NCBI GenBank assembly: GCA_019802505.1
Contig: JAFMOC010000002.1
Location: 1,758,501 to 1,822,500, forward strand
Origin: Corydoras sp. C115
Lineage: Eukaryota; Chordata; Actinopteri; Siluriformes; Callichthyidae
Length of the DNA: 64,000 bases
Reading direction: 5' to 3'
Each line of letters starts with the position of its first letter. The stretch's first letter is position 1. The notes below the pieces were generated by a model, which did not search any database, was not told the origin of the DNA, and saw only the letters and a program-made list of their open reading frames with translations. Shown here in pieces: positions 21,168-33,060 of the stretch. The position numbers and the translations under genes were made by a program.

Positions 21168-23119
21168 GCCCGATCCAGTTTTTATTCCAGTCTTATTCAT
21201 GCTGGCTCAACTAACGTTAAGAATCTCTTTTCTACCATAAACAAACTCCTTAAACCAATTGACACCACGGCTAATTCATTCACAATTGAGAAGTGTGATG
21301 AATTTATTGCATTTTTTCTAAATAAGGTTGCGATCATTCATCATTCCCTTTCGGTATCCCAGGTTCTCCCTTCTCTTCCATCAGATTTAGCAGAACCTAC
21401 TACTCTGTCTCTGACTCAGTTTTTACCTGTGTCACAAATCAAGCTCTCAGAGGTCATGCTGGGGATGCGTAACTCAACCTGTATATTGCATCCTCTTCCA
21501 ACTAAACTTGTTAAGGGTTGCCTCCCAGTTATCTTATCACTCATTAGATATAATTAACTCCTCCCTTGAATATAGTTCTGTCCCACGGACACTCAAAATG
21601 GCAGCCGTCACCACCGTACTTAAAAAAACAGGATTAGACTCTGACATAATGAGCAATTTTCTGCCTATTTTTAATCTCCTGTTTTTGTTAAAGGTGCTGG
21701 AACATGTTGTCGCCTCTCAACTCAAAGTTCATCTTACTTCTAATGACCTTTTTGAAACATTTCAGTCTGGTTTCCACCCCCAGCACAGTACAGAGACTGC
21801 TCTACTTAGAATCACTAATGACCTCTTGCTCTTCTCTGACTCCGGTCTTATCCTTCTAGACCTCACTGCTGCTTTTGATACCATAGATCATTCTATTAAT
21901 CGTCTCAAATCTGTCAGTAACATCAACAGAACTGCCCCCACTTCATTAAGGTCATATCTTGATAACAGGGAACAATGTATTAATATTAACAATTGTAGTT
22001 CTGCTATTGCTCCACTACCCTATGGTGTTCCCCAAGGTTCGGTGCTTGGTCCCCTTCTGTTTGTGCTTTACCTGCTCCCCCTTGGCGATATCATACGTCA
22101 GCATGGCCTTCATTTTCACTGTTATGCTGATGATGTCCTACTTTACATCTCTTCCAAATCAATCACCACAGCTCTCTACACCTGCCTGGCAAATTTCCAC
22201 TGAAATGAAGTCGTGGACGCAGACCAACTTTCTTAAATTGAACTGTGAAAAATCTTACATGATTATAATATGTCCCAAATCACAAATTGCAACAACCAAT
22301 ACACTTCACCTTAACATTGATAATCATACCCTGCTTCAATTGTTAAACATTCATAATCTGGGTGTAATTTTTTATTGTAATCTCTCTTTCGAACAGCATG
22401 CCAATCACATTACCAAAAATTTAAAAAACATTGCATGTCTCAGTCATTTACTCACTTTCTCTGCTGCTGAAACTCTTATCCATGCATTCATCACATCAAA
22501 AATTGTCTACTCCAATAGCATTTTGTATGGTATCTCTAAAAATGTCTTAAATAAGCTTTAGTATATTCAGAACTCCACGTCTTTTAACTCACACTTGTTC
22601 TCGTGATCATATTACACCTGTCCCGCAAAACTCCATTGGCTTCCTGTTCCCTCAACGTATTCAGTATAAAATTATCTTGCTCACAAATCAGACCCCCTCA
22701 TATCTCACTGACCTCTTGCGTCTTCACACTGCAGCACATACCCTGTGCTCTTCTGACGCTAATCTTTTGTTAGTCAGCATCAGAACCAAGCACCGAACCT
22801 GGGAAGATAGAGCCTTTTCTGTTGTTGACCCCTCACTTTGGAACGCTCTCCCTAAAACATTACGTGACACATCCGATCTGTCTACTTTTAAATCACTTCT
22901 TAAAACCCATCTGTTTCGTATCGTTTTTAACCACTAATTTAATCTGATATTTTATTTATTTCTATATTTTAATTTAGCTTTTTCTTATATTATAACTGCA
23001 TTAATGTTTAATATGTCTTGCGGGTTTTAATGTTATACTGCTTTATTTGTTTTTGTAAGAATCTTTTAGGTCCCTAAAAGCGCTATGTAAATAAAATTTA
23101 TTATTATTATTATTATTAT
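21168..23119 (+). mobile_element. L2-like LINE B, 3' part
   Basis: Continues LINE B after the gypsy insertion. Translation gives SSFYSSLIHAGSTNVKNLFS, LKMAAVTTVLKKTGLDS, FQSGFHPQHSTETALLRITN, LILLDLTAAFDTIDHS (RT motif A), YGVPQGSVLGPLLFVLYL, FHCYADDVLLYIS (motif C), then the C-terminal SLWNALPKTLRDTSDLSTFK. The 3' end is AAAAGCGCTATGTAAATAAA followed by an (ATT)n run at about 23096-23121. Frame changes occur near 21500, 21900 and 22200. The ATT tail and residues differ from LINE A, so it is a distinct L2 subfamily. Confidence 0.85.
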
Positions 23120-23121
23120 TA

Positions 23122-24966
23122 CATGAACACAGTATTGGATCGTGCACTCATACTTTTCATTTTCCATGTTTTATTGGAGTAAATTTCCCATGTTTAATTG
23201 AATAAATAAATATCAATACTCCATTGCTTGCCTTGATCCAGTCATTCCAATGTTTCTGTCCTCACTTAGTCATCAGTTTAGTCCTTAGTTTTATAAATTC
23301 GTCCAGAATCATTTTGTGGCAGATTGCCTTTAAGACTTTGCTTTGTGCACTGGAAGACAATCATGCTGGAACAAAAACTGGCATTACCTGTAACAGTTTC
23401 AACCAAGTTGATGTTCCAAACAACTTGTCACAATGCGGGTATTACTAGGGGAAATCTGGGCACGGTAAAAACTCCACCTTAAGAGATAGAATGGCCACAA
23501 CTCATCATGTTCTAAAGCACCACTACACGCTCAGCCATTTTATTGACACCATGCTTTCCTCTCTAAAAGGAGTGCCCCCTTCTGGCCTGGTGCCGTTCAA
23601 TACCCCTGAATGAAAAATGTTTGTCTTGCTTATAAAAATGCTGAAAAAAAAAACAAACACCAAAAATAGAAAAAAGAAAAAAAAATCTGTTAATTTTAAC
23701 CCTATCACACATGGTAATGTTTTTTTTCTTGTCACTGTTGCTTTGGCTTGCTCTTTTTTTTCTATATAAATAAAAGATCTAAAAAATAATAATAATTTCA
23801 AAATAAGTAATGAAAAGTTGTCCTAATACTTTTGTTCATATTATGTATGTAAAATCAAGCTGATAATATGTGAGCATGCTAGACCCAACCATTTGAAACT
23901 GAACCACGAGAGACAAATAAAAGTTCAAATAATGGTTTAGTTAATTAAAAGTAATTATAATGAAAGCAATATAAATTATTTCAGGGCACATGCACATCTT
24001 GCAGACCAAGTATAGTGCCAGACTATACCTCAGATGCACACTCAGATGACCCCTACAACCTGAAACATACATCTGAAAACTTTACCTCAGAGAGCATGCG
24101 TACCCTACAGAAAATAAATAATAAAATCTAAAAACAAATGGGTGCTTACCGATACTCCCGAGAAACTCATGGGGAGTTGGTAGTTTGCTGCTCTTTTTTC
24201 AGCAGGTCAATTAAACTAACTGAGCCCAGTTTAGATGGACCATAGAGTGGCAGTGCGTATGCCCGTCTTCCTTTCCTGCTCCATGTGTGATCATGTTATA
24301 AAACGTTGGATGCCCTGATACACTGACAGCTTAGAACAAAATGCAGTAGCTGTGCACAGTAAGATACGTACTTGGAGAAGCACTGTATTGACAAAGCCAC
24401 GTATATTCAATGCCCCAGCATCTGCCCAGCATCTGCACTTCTCAACAAGTAGCCTTTTATTAGCAAGACATGGAACTGATTATAGGTTTCAGATGCACCT
24501 GCAATTAAAGTGTATCACAGGTGCAGATGAAATGTATCACACAGTGGTGGGTCATGCATTTCTCACCTAGGCCTTCGATAATGCTCTGTCTGTATTAATG
24601 AATCTTATTATGCAGAAATGTAATATAAAGAGCCATCACATCAAGAACTTCATAAAATTGCAAAATTGTATTGGAAAATAACACTCACCAAAAATTCTGA
24701 TTAAATCCAGATTATTTGTACACAAAATTCATCCCTCTTTTTTTCCTTGAAGTGTTCAATTAGTTCCATTATCAAGTTGTATTTCAATAATAAGTTTCAA
24801 TTGACTCATCAAAAGTACTCTCCAATCAGAGAAAATGACTAAGCCTGAGAGGAAGGCCCTGTAAAGCCAACCCAAAATTGTGCTGTTGTGTGAATTTAAT
24901 GATGATACCAATGATAATGAAATCGATAAATGGTTTACAAGAAAAACATATGCAATTGCTGAATAT
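23122..24966. other. Non-coding, possible Tc1/mariner-type MITE remnant
   Basis: No gene is supported. The stretch from about 23330 (GTGCACTGGAAGACAATCAT) to about 23860 (CCTAATACTTTTGTTCATAT) resembles, from general familiarity, the body and terminal repeat of Tc1/mariner-related fish MITEs, but borders and a TA duplication were not confirmed. Confidence 0.35.
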
Positions 24967-24972
24967 GAATAT

Positions 24973-25500
24973 TGTTATGTTTTTGTCACGTGGTGTGGGT
25001 TGGTCTGGGTGTCCACGCCTCCGTAATCATGCGCACCTGGATTTTATCACGGTTCTTTATTTAAGCCCCGCACGCCCTTCCGTCCCCGCCAGTTAGTCTT
25101 GTGCCTGTGCTACGCCACCAATTACACTAGCTCCCTTCACTGCCTCGCCTCGCCTCGCCTCGCCTTGCCTTGCTTTGCCTTGTTTTGTGTGTGCTCGTTG
25201 TCATTTGTGCTGTGTTTATGTGTGTGCAGTTCACCGCCTGCCGCCACTACTTCGTCCAAGTTCCCTTCACACCAGTCACCTCGGATTGGGACAAGACGCC
25301 GGCTGACGTCAGGCTTAGCCACACGCTGCGTCTCCACGTCATCACGCACTTCCTCGTGTTACCTCCAGTGTGTCGTCTGTTCCCAGTTCTGTTTGCCCTG
25401 TGTGTCTGGAAATAAACCCGGTTTGCATCTCATCTCCGTTTTCAGTCTGAATTCGTCTCCGAGTAGCGGATACACCCTGCCCGGTCATTTGACCGCAACA
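24973..25500 (+). mobile_element. 5' LTR of the complete gypsy
   Basis: A 528-bp repeat starting TGTTATGTTTTTGTCACG and ending GACCGCAACA. It has a TATA-like TATTTAAG near 25058 and AATAAA near 25411. It also contains a low-complexity run of CGCCT/TGCCT units around 25142-25185. Open frames across it are chance readings of the LTR. Confidence 0.9.
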
Positions 25501-25502
25501 TT

Positions 25503-25512
25503 ACTAACTGGC
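25503..25512 (+). promoter_or_regulatory. Putative self-priming site of the complete gypsy
   Basis: Two bases after the 5' LTR is ACTAACTGGC. It is the exact complement of GCCAGTTAGT at 25088-25097, which starts 30 nt after the first base of TATTTAAG, i.e. at the expected transcription start. No tRNA-type TGG lies at the LTR border. Confidence 0.65.
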
Positions 25513-25516
25513 CAAC

Positions 25517-26520
25517 ATGGATCCCTCGGAGCAACTCAGTGCTGGAGCGGAGCCGGCGCCATCACCATCTGCCGGACAACCATCTGATCCACGCTTCGAT
25601 CTGCTCTTCAGCCGCAAGGAGGGACTGGCGGATTTGGTCAGCAACCTGGCACTACAGGTACAGACGGCCCTCGCCTCACTGCCTGCATCGACCACTGCTC
25701 CCGCAACGGCGAGAACGTCCGCTAACCAGGTACCGAATCCGCCTTCCATGTTTTCCATGCGCCCCGACGGAGCCGCGGTCCACTCGGAATCATACGACGG
25801 GGATCTACAGAGATGTAGGGGATTCCTGTTCCAGTGCGAACTGTATTTTAACATCCGCCCCTCATGCTTCCCCACTGACGCACACAAGATTGCTTTTTCA
25901 TCGGGCTGCTCCGCGATTGTGCGCTGAATTGGGCAGAAGCGGCACAGGAATGCATCTCTCCGATTGGCACAACATACACCTCGTTTCTAGAACGCTTCCA
26001 TTCTCGACTACTCTCGGTGTGACAGGGAACATGCTCAGTAGCAGAGTTCATTGCCAAGTTCCAGACACTCGCCGCAGAGTCGGGCTGGTGTGAGCGCTTG
26101 CTTCGCGGCGTGTTTTGTCACGCCCTGAACGAGCGGGTTGTGAGAAGATTTAGCTACGCGAGACAGACCCAACACCCTACAGGAACTCATCAACCTCGCC
26201 ATATGCATAGACTGACGCTATAATGAGCGCCACCGCAAGCGTCAATCCCAGAACCATGTTCGCACCATCACCCTGTCTAGATTGCCGCCAGCTCCCCTGC
26301 CCGAACAGTCGGCTGGATCCGAACACATGCAGCTGGGCCGTACCACGCTAGTGCAAGAGGTCCACAGCACACGCACGGACCAGGGACTTTGTTTTTACTG
26401 CGGCGGAAGAGATCACCAGGTGAGGGAGTGCCTTGTCTGCCCAAAGAGAGTCGACTCGGCAGTAGGACTTGGGGTCCTGTCGAGCCCTACTCCAAAACCC
26501 CAAGTCCATTGACTCCAGCC
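25517..26520 (+). pseudogene. gypsy gag with CCHC zinc knuckle
   Basis: Starts at ATG 25517, 17 bases after the LTR, with MDPSEQLSAGAEPAPSPSAG. Capsid-like motifs follow: FLFQCELYFNIRPSCF, then after a frameshift at about 25905 a sequence equivalent to CALNWAEAAQE, and later remnants in other frames. A zinc knuckle CFYCGGRDHQVREC (C-x2-C-x4-H-x4-C) lies at about 26390-26431 and would bind the element RNA. At least two frame changes separate start and knuckle, so no full Gag can be made. Confidence 0.8.
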
Positions 26521-29500
26521 TCCCTGCAGTATTCTCCCTCAGGGAAAGGAGAATAACAGTCAACGTTCTAGTAGATTCTGGGGCAGAGGAGAATCTGATA
26601 GACATTGACATTGTTAACCAGTATGGCATTGTGATCTCTCCACTAGCCTCCCCTCTCCATACATTGGCATTGGATGGCAGGTTACTCTCCCCCATCACTC
26701 ACCGCACCTCGCACGTCTGTTTGACATTGGAGGGAAACCACCAGGAGAGGATCTGCTTCGCTGTTTTTCAGTCTCCTGAAGCTCCGGTCATTTTGGGATA
26801 TCCTTGGCTGCGCAAACACAACCCCCACATCGATGTGTGGGGGTTGTGTGCGATAGCTCAGTGGTGAGGGTGTTGGGTTATCAATCTGAAGGTTGTGGGT
26901 TCAAACCCCAGGTCCACTGAAGTTACCAGTGTGGGTCCTTGAGCAAGACCCTTAACCCTCATTGCTCCAGGGATGTTGTGATGAACCCTGTGCTCACCTT
27001 GCAAGTCGCTTTGGATAAAAGCGTCCAATAAATGACCAAATGTCCAATAAATGACCAAATGATGTGTCAATGCCCGGGTCCTAACCTGGGGGGCCTCGTG
27101 CCACGCCTCCTGTCTACTTGCTGCAGCCCCCCCCCAGCAACACACCTGACTTGGGCAGTCCTACCCTCGTTGATCTGTCCACTGTACCTGGCGAGTACCA
27201 TGACCTGGAAGTGTTCAACAAGGACAAGGCTTGCCAGCTTCCTCCCCACAGAGCTTATGACTATGCCATTGACCTCCTGCCAGGGGCTCCTCTTCCATCC
27301 AGCCGGCTCTACCCGTTGTCACGTCCAGAGAGGGAGGCAATGGAGAAGTACGTGTCGGAGTGTCTCACCACAGGATTGATCCGGCCCTCGACATCCCCCG
27401 TAGGGGCCAGTTTCATCTTTGTGTCCAAGAAGGACGGTTCCCTACGTCCCTGCATCGTCTATAGGGGACTGAACACCATCATAGTCCCTGCCACTAACAT
27501 CCTCCGTATTTGAGTCTTTGCAGGGAGCAGCCATCTTCACCAAGCTGGACCTGCAGAATGCCTACCACCTGGTCCGCATTAAGGAAGGGGACAAATGGAA
27601 GACGGCGTTCAACACCCCAAGTGGCCACTATGAATACCACGTGGTCCCCTTCGGCCTCAAGAATGTCGGCCGTGTTCCAAGCTCTGGTGAATGATGTGTT
27701 GCTGGACTTCCTGGATCATTTTGTTTTTGTCTACCTGGATGATATCCTGATCTTCTCCAAGTCCATCAGGAGACGGTGTCCATCCTGGGGTTCATCCTGT
27801 CTCCAGGAGTTGTTCGACCCGACCCCGAGAAGATCCGGGCCATCGCCGACTGGCCTACCCCCACCACTAGGACCGAGCTTCAGAGATTCCTGGGCTTCGC
27901 CAATTTCTACAGGCGCTTCGTCAAGAATTACAGTGCCATCGCATCACCACTCACATCCCTCACCTCCACCAAGGAGAAGATCCGTTGGACTCAGGAGGCC
28001 CAGCGCGCCATGAACTACTTAAAGACCTGCTTCACCTCTGCTCCCATCTTAGTACAACCAGACCCCACCAAACAGTTCATAGTGGAAGTTGACGCATCGG
28101 GTGCTGGAGTAGGGGCCATCCTCTCTTAGAAGTCGCAGGAGGGTCGGCTTCACCCATGTGCTTTCTTCTCCTGGAAACTCTCAGCGGCTGAGAGGAACTA
28201 TGACGTGGGGAACCGTGAGCTGCTGGCGGTCAAGGTGGTCAACCGTGAGCTGCTCGCGCTGGTGGAGTGGCGCCACTGGCTGGAAGGGGCTGAGCAGCCA
28301 TTTGTGGTTTGGACCGACCACAAGAACCTGGCCTACATCCAGTCGGCCCAGAGACTGAACTCCCGTCAGGCACGTTGGGCCTTGATCTTTAGTCGGTTCA
28401 ATTTCACATTGTCCTACCGACCTGGAACCCGGAACACCAAGCCAGACGCGCTATCACGGCTCTTCCCGGAGAAGGAGGTAACCTCCGAGACTTATCCTGT
28501 CTCTCCAGTGTCTCGTTGCAGGTATCTCCTGGGAGGTCCGCCAAGTCGTGGAACGGGAACTGGCCAAGGATCCTGACCCGGGGGAAGGGTCCTCCCAACT
28601 GGACCTTTGTGCCCGCCGCAGCCCGCCCCACCGTTCTGAAATGGGGCCACGAATCCCGCTGGGCTTGCCATCCTGGGGTGTCTCGAACTGAGGAGATCAT
28701 CAGGCGTCGCTTCTGGTGGCCCTCCTTGTCAGCGGACGCAACAAGGCCTCGCATCAGCCAACCGCTGGACTGCTCCTGCCATTTTCCATACCTGGGCGTC
28801 CCTGGTCACACATCGCGCTGGATTTCGTCACGGGTCTGCTGAACTCCAGAGGTAACACCGTCATCGCTACCATAGTGGATCGGTTCTCTAAGTCAGTACA
28901 TCTGATAGCGCTGTCCAAGCTCCCCTCTGCTCTAGAGACCGCCAAGCTATGCTTCGAGTATGGCTTCACCGGGGACCCCAGTTCATCTCCTAGGTATGGA
29001 AAGCTTTCCACATTCATTTTGGTACCAGTGTTTCCCTGACCTCAAGTGGTCATCCCCAGTCCAATGGCCAGGCAGAAAGAGCTAACCAAGTGGTGGAAAC
29101 CACCCTGCGCTGCATTTCCGCCCAGCACCCAGAGCGCTGGAGCGACCATCTAGCCTGGGTGGAGAACGCAATAAACACTGCACGCAGTTCCGCCACCGGC
29201 AGGTCGCCTTTTGAGGTAGCACTGGGCTATCAACCTCCCCTATTGCCTGAGGAACAGGCAGAGATCAGCGTCCCATCGGTCAGCCAGCATATTAGCCGCT
29301 GCCCCCGTCACGCCCCAGCCCCACGCCTCATCGACGGCCAACCGGCCTACACGGTCCATCGTCTATTGGACTCCCGACGTCATGGCAGAGGAGTCCAGTT
29401 CCTAGTCGACTGGAAGGGGTACGGCCCAGAGGAGCGCTCCTGGGTGCCTCGGGCTGCTATTCTGGACCCCTCCCCCATCGCCGATTTCCACCGACGGTTC

Positions 29501-29538
29501 CATGACAAGCCCTTTAGGGTGCCGGGAGGCACCCGTTG
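26520..29538 (+). pseudogene. gypsy pol: protease, RT, RNase H, integrase, chromodomain
   Basis: Protease: VNVLVDSGAEENLIDIDI and VILGYPWLRKHNPHID (to 26831), cut by a SINE at 26839-27060. RT: SRLYPLSRPEREAMEKYVSE, KLDLQNAYHLVRIKEGDKW, then FVFVYLDDILIFSKS, with a frame loss near 27660 and a deletion before SILGFILSPGVVRPDPEKIR. RNase H: FIVEVDASGAGVGAILS, then a stop at 28127, and a short duplication in NRELLAVKVVNRELLALVEW. Integrase: HIALDFVTGLLNSRGNT, with the second aspartate region deleted (GDPSSSPRYGK joins directly to the later part) and QSNGQAERANQVVETTLRC. Chromodomain at about 29340-29520: RLLDSRRHGRGVQFLVDWKG and ERSWVPRAAILDP. Inactive. Confidence 0.85.
26839..27060 (+). mobile_element. 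V-SINE-like tRNA-derived SINE inside gypsy pol
   Basis: The head reads GATAGCTCAGTGGTGAGGG (box A-like) with GGTTCAAACCC (box B-like). The body GAGCAAGACCCTTAACCCTC and tail CTTTGGATAAAAGCGTCC follow. It is flanked by GATGTGT at 26832-26838 and 27061-27067, a target duplication splitting the protease/RT region of the gypsy element. A second copy is at 39916. Assignment to the V-SINE superfamily rests on the tail and is from general knowledge. Confidence 0.85.
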
Positions 29539-29549
29539 AGGGGGGGTAA

Positions 29550-30227
29550 TGTTATGTTATTGTCAAGTGGTGTGGGTTGGTCTGGGTGTCCACGCCCCCA
29601 TAATCATGTGCACCTGGGTTTTATCACGGTTCTTTATTTAAGCCCCTTACGCCCTTCCATCCCCGTCAATTAGTCTTGTGCCAAGCCTGTGCTACGCCCC
29701 GACTACACTAGCTCCCTACACTGCCTCGCCTCGCCTTGCCTTGCCTCGTTTTGTGTGTGCTCGTTCTCGTTTGTGCTGTTTATGTGTGTGTAGTTCCCCG
29801 CTTGCCGCCACTACCTCGTCCAAGTTCCCTTCACACCAGTCACCTCAGAATGGGACAAGACGCCGGCTGACGTCAGGCTTAGTCACACGCCGCGTCTCCT
29901 GGCCTTGCCTCGTTTTGTGTGTGCTCGTTCTCGTTTGTGCTGTGTTTATGTGTGTGTAGTTCCCCGCTTGCCGCCACTACCTCGTCCAAGTTCCCTTCAC
30001 ACCAGTCACCTCAGAATGGGACAAGACGCCGGCTGACGTCAGGCTTAGTCACACGCCGCGTCTCCACGTCATCACGCACTTCCTCGGTTTACCTCCAGTG
30101 TGTCTGTTCCCAGTTCTTTTTGCCCTGTGTGTCTGGAAATAAACACGGTTTGCATCTCATCTCAATTTTCAGTATGAATTTGTCTCCAAGTAGCGGATCC
30201 ACCCCGCCCGGTCGTTCGACCGCAACA
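29550..30227 (+). mobile_element. 3' LTR of the complete gypsy, with internal tandem duplication
   Basis: Preceded by a polypurine tract GAGGGGGGG at 29538-29546. It matches the 5' LTR but carries an extra 164-bp unit: 29739-29902 is repeated from 29903. This accounts for its 678-bp length against 528. The self-priming partner is mutated here (GTCAATTAGT for GCCAGTTAGT). Confidence 0.9.
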
Positions 30228-30233
30228 GAATAT

Positions 30234-30630
30234 TATAAGACTCAATGTAACATCAAAATTGTGGCAGTATATAACTATGCATTGTGGATGATCACATGCA
30301 CCCCTCATACACTCTTCTTCTTAATTGACAAATTGCAGCATAAAATATTTTTTTTTACATTTATAACCAATGGACATATTTGCACCTCACCTTGCAGCAG
30401 GCCACCTGCACTGTTCCCTCCCGGTACTTAATTTTTATTGTCATGTTTATTTTGAAATTGTCTTTTTTATTCATCGTAATTTTGTATTGCACATGTGACT
30501 GCACATGCACTTTATGTTGCGATGTGTAGCACCTTGATCCTGGAAGAACACTGTTTTGTTTTACTGTATACTGTACAGCATTTCCATGTGGTTGAATTGA
30601 AAATAAAAACTACTTAAGACTTGAACAGTT
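30234..30630 (+). repeat. Probable LINE 3' tail, gypsy insertion site
   Basis: Contains TTTGCACCTCACCTTGCAGC, CACATGTGACTGCACATGCA, a block GTAGCACCTTGATCCTGGAA and GAAAATAAAAACTACTTAAG, which resemble the 3' end of a teleost LINE family. The family cannot be named with certainty. The first 292 bases recur at 33688-33979. Confidence 0.5.
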
Positions 30631-32187
30631 TTAGGTGCTGAATAGGGGACTTTTGTTATTGTTTTTTGCATGCATATCTTAATACATGCTCAAATGAAGT
30701 CAATACAGAGGACACATATCAGGACACATTTTTCTTTATATTACATGTTTTTTTTTTTTTTTTTACAACTATGCTGTATTTACATTGCCATTGTGCTCTA
30801 TTCATCTTATTCTTTTTCTGTTTCACTTATCTCTATCAGCTATCCTTAAAGTGTTAGTTAAATTGTCTCAGGTTAAATGCGCTTTTATTAAAACTGACAA
30901 AAGTGTTCTTCATTTGCAGAAATTAATTACCTTTCAGAGATTATCCTGTCAGTAATGCTACATTGCATTCTTTAGAGACACATCTACCTGTACAGAATGT
31001 GTGAGTGAATGAAAGATGAACTGCCGCATGTACTTGAGAAATCATGAATGTGTACAGTTCTTCCAATAAATTTCCACAATTTTTTTTAAAGTATTTCATA
31101 TTAACTGCTGAAATTAAAATAGATTTTAAAAGATGGTATCTTATGAACAAACATTCCTCTCGCCTGATTGATGTTGCTGTACAAGTACAGTTTAATAAAC
31201 ATCACATAATAGATCATCTTTCAGCTAATAGACATTTTGTTACAACTAATTAAAATGTATGTATGACCATGATGATGTTAGTTTCTCTGTAAAAATGTGA
31301 CTTGTATTACTAAAATGATAATGAGAGGTGCAGTAATTGGCACATTTATGTTAATTAGGGCAAACAATGTTTAAGAAAATATTTGGAATGTAGTAATTTA
31401 TGGTAATTGCTGTAAACAACATAAAGGCTGTTTGTAAAAAGATCCTGTGAACTCTCAGTTAAGATCTAATCTGACCTTCAACTATGATCACCAAAATTAC
31501 ACCTCATTATTTTTAGGTATAAAATCATTTTTTAATAATGTAGATTAAATGTTAATAATTTTTTATTTAAAATTTGTCTGCTCTTTCAGTTATACTCATT
31601 ATTGCTTATCACAGCCAATCTATCTCCATCTCACCCTATCATTTACATTTAGTCATTAAACAGGCGCCATTATCTAAAGTGTCTTACAAATGAGAGAACC
31701 ACACAAGCAGTTTTATTAATCATGATCATTAACTGATATTTTTTGATGCCTAGAGTTTGTAGTTTTTTTTCTCTGTCGATATTGACGGAAATCAGTCCAT
31801 CATTTTGCAGTAGCTTGTATTAAATGTGGGCCTCTACAGGAAGCCTATGAACAAAGTTCACTAACTCAGTAAGGAAGTAAGCAGCTCGTTTTGGTTTCTT
31901 GAACACGAGATGATCTGCAGAGTTCTTGAACAGCTGTAGCATTGCATTAGTTAAGCCTGTAAAACGGGGCTTTGACTTACATTTTAGTTGCCTGTTCAGT
32001 CAAAAAAGTTCTTATCTTTCTGATGTAACAACAAATGAATCTGTAGAATAGTTGTGTCATATTGACATAACACCTCCTCATCACTTCTGTTTTTGTCTCC
32101 CTTTGAAGTCATTTTCTATCGAAACTTTCTTCTGGGTATCATCTACAGAACTCCATCTAATTCACCACAAAAAGATCATCACAACCT
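30631..32187. other. Non-coding, one SINE-tail remnant
   Basis: AT-rich, no gene. At about 31642-31695 CATTTACATTTAGTCATT and a degraded CTTACAAATGAG repeat the inverted V-SINE-like tail also seen at 11546. Nothing else recognised. Confidence 0.5.
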
Positions 32188-32457
32188 GTCACAGGTGCCA
32201 TCCATATCGTTCCTGGGATTTGTTTAGTGTGTGTTCCTTAGTTCCAGGCCATTTTAGTTAATTGACTGCCAGCTTGTGTTAATTAAAACTTGTTTTATTT
32301 AATTAAAGCATGTCGTCTTCTTCTTATTTAAGACTGTTCAGACCCCTGCAGCCCAGAGGTCATCACGTTTCAGCCCAGGTGCATGTAAGTTTGCTGTGTG
32401 TTTTTGGTTTTCAAATAAACATATTGTGTTTTGACCGCTATGTGGTAATCGGTGTAC
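32188..32457 (+). mobile_element. Candidate solo LTR, unproven
   Basis: TGTCACAGGTGCCATCC opens a segment with a TATA-like CTTATTTAAGAC near 32322 and CAAATAAACAT near 32411, in the spacing of an LTR promoter and polyadenylation signal, ending near GGTGTACA. The flanks (CAACC and TTTTA) do not match, so no target duplication supports it. Confidence 0.35.
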
Positions 32458-33060
32458 ATTTTAACACTGCACTCACAGACCGAGCATTACACAAACCACT
32501 TTTAAAATATATCCTATCCCTATTTCTTTTCCCATCTAGCTCATGGTAGTACAGTTTAAACCACCAATTGCTCCTAGCTTTACTTCCTTTCCACTTTTTT
32601 TTCCTGATCCAGACCCACTCTGCAGTAGAGGTCCCCATACCCATGTATAGTGGTGGAAACTCCTTCACTTCTTAATATTTCGTGGTCAGTGTTTCTACTT
32701 TTCATTGTAATCATTTTAGCTCAGAGAACATACTTGATCCTGCTATTACTGGAGGTATCACAGTCTAAATCATTTCAACCAGCTTAGAGAGAATTCCTTT
32801 TGTCTTCTTCTGTTATTCTGAACCTGAATCAGTCAGCTTGAAGAGTCTTCATGTTCTTTGAACATGTCAGATTTGAATCTGATAAAAATAATTCAAATGG
32901 TATCCATAACATTGCATGATCAATTCTGTTAATGTCTTGGGTATGTCTGAATCTGAATCTGTCATTGTGGAAAACATACTTATTTAATACTGTAACTGAG
33001 TCTACATCTAAATTTGTCAATATTGTGAGCATTGGAGTTTTTATGTTCACGTTCATGTTC
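32458..33060. other. Non-coding, nothing recognised
   Basis: No supported gene or repeat. Confidence 0.55.

Larger units (their letters stand above)
24973..30227 (+). mobile_element. Complete-length Ty3/gypsy chromovirus copy with both LTRs
   Basis: LTRs at 24973-25500 and 29550-30227 flank gag and pol. The element is bracketed by GAATAT at 24967-24972 and 30228-30233, a 6-bp target duplication. Many frameshifts and deletions, plus a SINE in pol, show that it is dead. It is the only element in the window with both ends and all domains. Its post-LTR sequence pairs with its own predicted RNA start (see the priming-site entry), which fits the self-primed Tf1/sushi group. Confidence 0.92.

Noticed and set aside
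25099..25587. ORFs of 90-190 codons at 25099, 29678, 29919 and 33307
   Set aside because: All are the same LTR sequence read through; similarity among them comes from the repeated LTR, not from a gene family.
26855..26920. tRNA gene candidates at SINE heads (26855, 39920, 47535, 50050, 59316)
   Set aside because: Box A and B are present, but the sequence continues into SINE bodies and tails and does not fold into a complete cloverleaf; these are tRNA-derived SINE promoters.
32188..32457. Firm call of a solo LTR
   Set aside because: TATA and polyadenylation-like signals are spaced correctly, but the flanks show no target duplication, so it is listed only as a low-confidence candidate.
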